The notes under the pieces: generated by a model
Told to the model about the DNA's origin: nothing
The model's database searches: none
What the model saw: the letters and a program-made list of their open reading frames with translations, nothing else
Position numbers and translations under genes: made by a program
Source: Doris montereyensis
Lineage: Eukaryota; Mollusca; Gastropoda; Nudibranchia; Dorididae
Direction: 5' to 3'
DNA length: 64,000 nt
NCBI GenBank assembly: GCA_037039925.1
Contig: JAXRKP010001688.1
Coordinates: forward strand, 1 to 64,000
Shown: one piece after another, positions 1-64,000 of the stretch
Numbering within the stretch: position 1 is the stretch's first letter
How the letters are laid out: every line of letters starts with the position of its first letter

Positions 1-439
1 AGAATGAGAACGAGGGACAGAGAGCGAGTGAAGGAGCGTGGGATGCTGGATGATGATTTCCTGGACGATGAGTAAATGATGTCACCTTTCCCGTGCTTGT
101 GTTTTGCCTGATCTTTGTCGGGGTCAAATTATGTGTGGCTTTTGTTTCTCTTCTTATGTTCATATCATTATGTAACGATTATTTATAAGTAAGTCTATGT
201 ACATCAATGAAAAACTTTAAATTAAACACACATTTAAAATGAATATACAAAGGTAAAGGACATTGAATTGATTCATTATGATATTATTACATCATTGTAG
301 ATTTTGAAACATCCATGTGGGTTTAAAGAAAAATAGAAATGTAATGTAAGTTACTAACAATAGTTACAATGAAGAGATACAACGATAATTATTCATTTAT
401 AATGGGCTTTATACATCGGAGTTTTTATTTAGAAACAAT
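1..439. other. Left edge, no feature seen
   Basis: AT-rich sequence with no long reading frame and no recognised repeat. Confidence 0.5.
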
Positions 440-625
440 ACTTTATTGATGTTGCTAGGTTTTAAACAGCTTCTGCGATGGGAGACGATTTCTTCAGCTT
501 TTCGAATAATCTCTCTGATGGCACCGACGTTGCTGGGTTGCACAGAAAGGATTTCGCAATTTCCCGCAACTGGCAGCAGCATAGCACTAATAGCAGCGTT
601 ATCTTTTCACCACAGTGAAGAATTT
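440..625 (-). pseudogene. hAT transposase C-terminal dimerisation fragment
   Basis: On the minus strand the sequence reads LREIAKSFLCNPATSVPSER and LFEKL. The PATSVPSERLF core is the well-known signature of the hAT transposase dimerisation domain. Only the last part is present, upstream sequence does not extend the protein, and no inverted ends were recognised, so this is a remnant. It lies about 1.8 kb upstream of the cadherin start codon. Confidence 0.75.
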
Positions 626-2444
626 TCATCTCTGCGGAAGACACTTCAAAGATCTCTCGCTCGCATCGGTCGACTCTCGAACAGCCCACAATAATAGGGG
701 GGGGTCAGTCTCGCTCGCAGCTTCCTCTCGGCTTTCACTGCACGACGTCACGAGCCTCCGGGAACGAGGCCCTTCCTTACCTGGAACTACCTATACTGAG
801 ATTTCCTAGTTCCTTACCCAGCCGAATGTTCTGGTTTAGTGTCATCGGAGACAAATATATAGAGACGCATCACTCCTCGATTTAGGCGAGATTGGGGTCA
901 GTCATCTCCGGTGTCATCGGTGTTCCTGTAACAATACCCTTTTTCTAGGAAGGGTTGTTAGCCCTATATTTTCTTAAACATCAACTTTTATAAGCTGCAT
1001 CGTTTCGCTGAAGGAAATTTCCGAGAAAAACAAAGATTATATTTTTGTGGTTTTAAAAGGCATTGGGTGACGACAATATATAATGGCTTTTTCCCCTTCA
1101 CAAACCATTCAAGATGGCCGCTGTTACCATGACAACTATTCTGAAAAAAAGAGATTTGAAGGCAAATCTATGCACAAGGATAGTGTGCCACATGTTTGAT
1201 TATAGCGTGCTATGGTCAAAATCAGGCAATTTGCATTTTGAGGCGTAATCTCCCCTCTTTAAAGCGCAGAATAAGTGATTGCAGCATGCGTTGCAGTTTT
1301 CGATGGTCTGCATAGAATAAAGGCAAAGAGCCTAGTTTCATTTGTAACGCACTTAGAGTGCGTTAACAGGAGAAAGGCAATGTAGGAAGTTTGCTTGGCG
1401 TGATTTTTCCTCAGAAACCAATAAATTAGGCTCACTCACGTAGGCTAATCCGTGGTTTCAAAGTTAAGAGATTTACGTAATTTAAATTTGGTTCTTGGTA
1501 CCACCAAGGGTGACTAATTCTGCTTGTTTTAGAGGTTGTCCTGAACCAGTCAACCGTGTTCTAGGGAGTGGTTCGAATAACGGAGATAATAATAAATACG
1601 GGCCTCTACTTTTAATCTATTTTTACCCTCGACAAAGCGATTGTTCTGTCATGTCACAGGTATGTGACTTCAAATGCTTAATGTGACACTTGTCATTTCA
1701 TTGGTCGAACCTGTATTTTGGAGAGGTACAATCTATCATCCACCCTCCCGCGATTAGTCGGGGGGAAACGATCAGACAATTATTCACAATTATATGACCA
1801 GACGAAAATCAGCAACCATTACATCTTGAAATAATACTAGTGACAGTGAATGAAAATAAATAACTTTTCTTGACTATAAGGGTAAATAATGGAGTTGAAG
1901 CAGAGTTTGGGTGGTAGATTTGGCTGTTCCATCAATATACATATCATGTATCCGTTTATTAATGCCGGTAGCAGGTTAGTCCTTGAATTTTATTACATCG
2001 AAAAAACTATCGGTTTTGATATAGGTAAAAGAGATCTACGTGGTGACTGGAATTTCGTTGTCATCATTTCGAAAATTTAGAATCTAGATCTATTTAGTTT
2101 GTTCAGTGACTTTCTTCTCATGTTAAAGTTACTGTGTTTCATCGCCACTATCGATTGAAACCGCTGCCTCGCATTGGCGGTGTCTTTGCGATCGACGAAA
2201 TTCTCATTGCAGAGTGCAGACGGCAGGGACACGGAAGTGTATGTACTGGTCGGTGACTGTGTGAGAGTCCTTTAGCAATAACACCCAATTTCATTAAGTC
2301 TTGAGGATATTGAATGATTATATCACACTTGAGATGAAAAAATCATAATGTGTGACAATTTACCATTTTTCAAGGAGGAAAAGACTTGTTTTAAGCTTTT
2401 GATTTTACCGTGTATCAAAGGAGTGGTGTGTGAATAGAATCAAG
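626..2444. other. Upstream region of the cadherin gene
   Basis: No second gene is evident. The stretch 1111-1136 carries an AAGATGGCCGCTGTTACCAT-type motif that also occurs in other repeats of the window, so part of this region is probably transposon-derived. The 5' untranslated region and promoter of the cadherin gene should lie near its right end, but I see no convincing TATA or initiator element to place a start site. Confidence 0.4.
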
Positions 2445-63194
<60,750 letters not shown>

Positions 63195-64000
63195 GTATTG
63201 ATGTGATGTAGTCAAACAATTCACATTGCATCCTCTTTTTACTCCCAAACTACCTTCATAACCTCCTTACTGATAACCATGCATATTCTGTTTGATCTTC
63301 CTGCTTTTGTTTTCCCTGATAAATCCAACATCAACAATCTTTTCTCGTGTTTTTTCTCTGCAACTGTTAGAGTCTCTTTGATATAACAGCTTCTCTATAC
63401 ACCTCAAAACGCTTAATTTGAAATTCTTGGGACTAGAGATTTCTTTTTCGGATGAAGCGTTTTTCAGACCAGTGATAGTGGCAAATGCGTAGTGTCTTGC
63501 CCAACACAGCACGCATGGGCAATAACGTGTGTATTGGTGTGTGCGCCTTACTTGTCCGCATACCGCTTTTTTCCTGAGGCAGGTAAGAAAACTGGGGGGG
63601 GGTCTCATACAGAAAGATTAGGATGGGTGGTAGTGGAAAGGAGTGGTGAAGAGATTTATTAATTATGTGGTTCAGTGTCTAACGCCAACTTTATGCACAC
63701 ATAAAGGCATTGCACAGCATTTTCAAGCAGCACACTTAGTTCCGAGGATCCATGACCCTTGGCAAAGTCGGTCATGAGGTGAGCTAGAGGTTACGTTACC
63801 CGCACGGTAACTGTGTGGGCTTTTCGTTTTGATATATTGAGTCATCCATTTTGCTCCTTTGACTTTGTTGAGAGAGGATCTCGTTGTCTTGTTTAAAAAA
63901 AGCTACACAAATAGATATCTGGATCTAACCGTCAGACCGCCCAAGATCCGGAAGTCTTTAGGTCAGCTCATCTGAGGTCCGGAAGTCGAAGAAATTTCAA
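63195..64000. other. Intron 16 start, right edge
   Basis: No exon found after 63194. A short direct repeat GRTCCGGAAGTC occurs at 63945 and 63980. G-run at 63595. Confidence 0.4.

Noticed and set aside
63267..63608. Minus-strand frame of 113 codons at the right edge
   Set aside because: No domain pattern and it lies in the intron following exon 16.

Overview
The window looks like nuclear DNA from an invertebrate animal, most likely a mollusc and perhaps a gastropod. It is AT-rich, with GT-AG introns, short phased exons, dense DNA transposons, LINEs and tRNA-derived SINEs, long CT/TA/CA microsatellites, and no operons or bacterial signals. The species call is an inference from repeat style, not from a match.

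One host gene occupies almost the whole window on the + strand: the 5' part of a large cadherin. I can place 16 coding exons between 2445 and 63194. Each boundary has a GT donor and an AG acceptor, and reading phases agree from exon to exon. They encode about 1012 residues: a signal peptide, a furin-like RLRR site, eight complete cadherin (EC) repeats and the start of a ninth. The gene runs off the right edge, so membrane and cytoplasmic parts are not visible and the cadherin class is open. Phase only works if three single extra bases are ignored (two in exon 1, one in exon 10).

The rest is intron, largely made of mobile elements inserted into one another. Clear cases are: a ~4.0 kb Mutator-like DNA transposon (19677-23719) with inverted ends, a target duplication and all three DDE acids, sitting inside a TA-flanked element (18992-24735); a 1063 bp hAT element (36055-37117) with an 8 bp duplication right at the exon 7 acceptor; a pogo/Tigger-like element (9066-10024) inside an older repeat; a full-length but broken RTE-like LINE (32190-35545); two Rex1-like LINEs on the minus strand (26718-28918 and 49850-53285), each inserted into another repeat; other LINE fragments at 4046, 4752, 40430, 43470, 47470, 53290, 60930 and 61290; SINEs at 15755, 17727, 31880 and 57930; and a non-coding family X with copies at 26655/28919, 41183, 46430 and 56086.

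Notable smaller structures are a 39 bp minisatellite (59014-59403) that resembles the exon 14 splice acceptor region and carries repeated splice-like sites, a 1.2 kb almost pure purine tract (12385-13575), an inverted SINE pair (17727-17987) and several compound microsatellites. No rRNA gene, functional tRNA gene, CRISPR array or second intact host gene was found.
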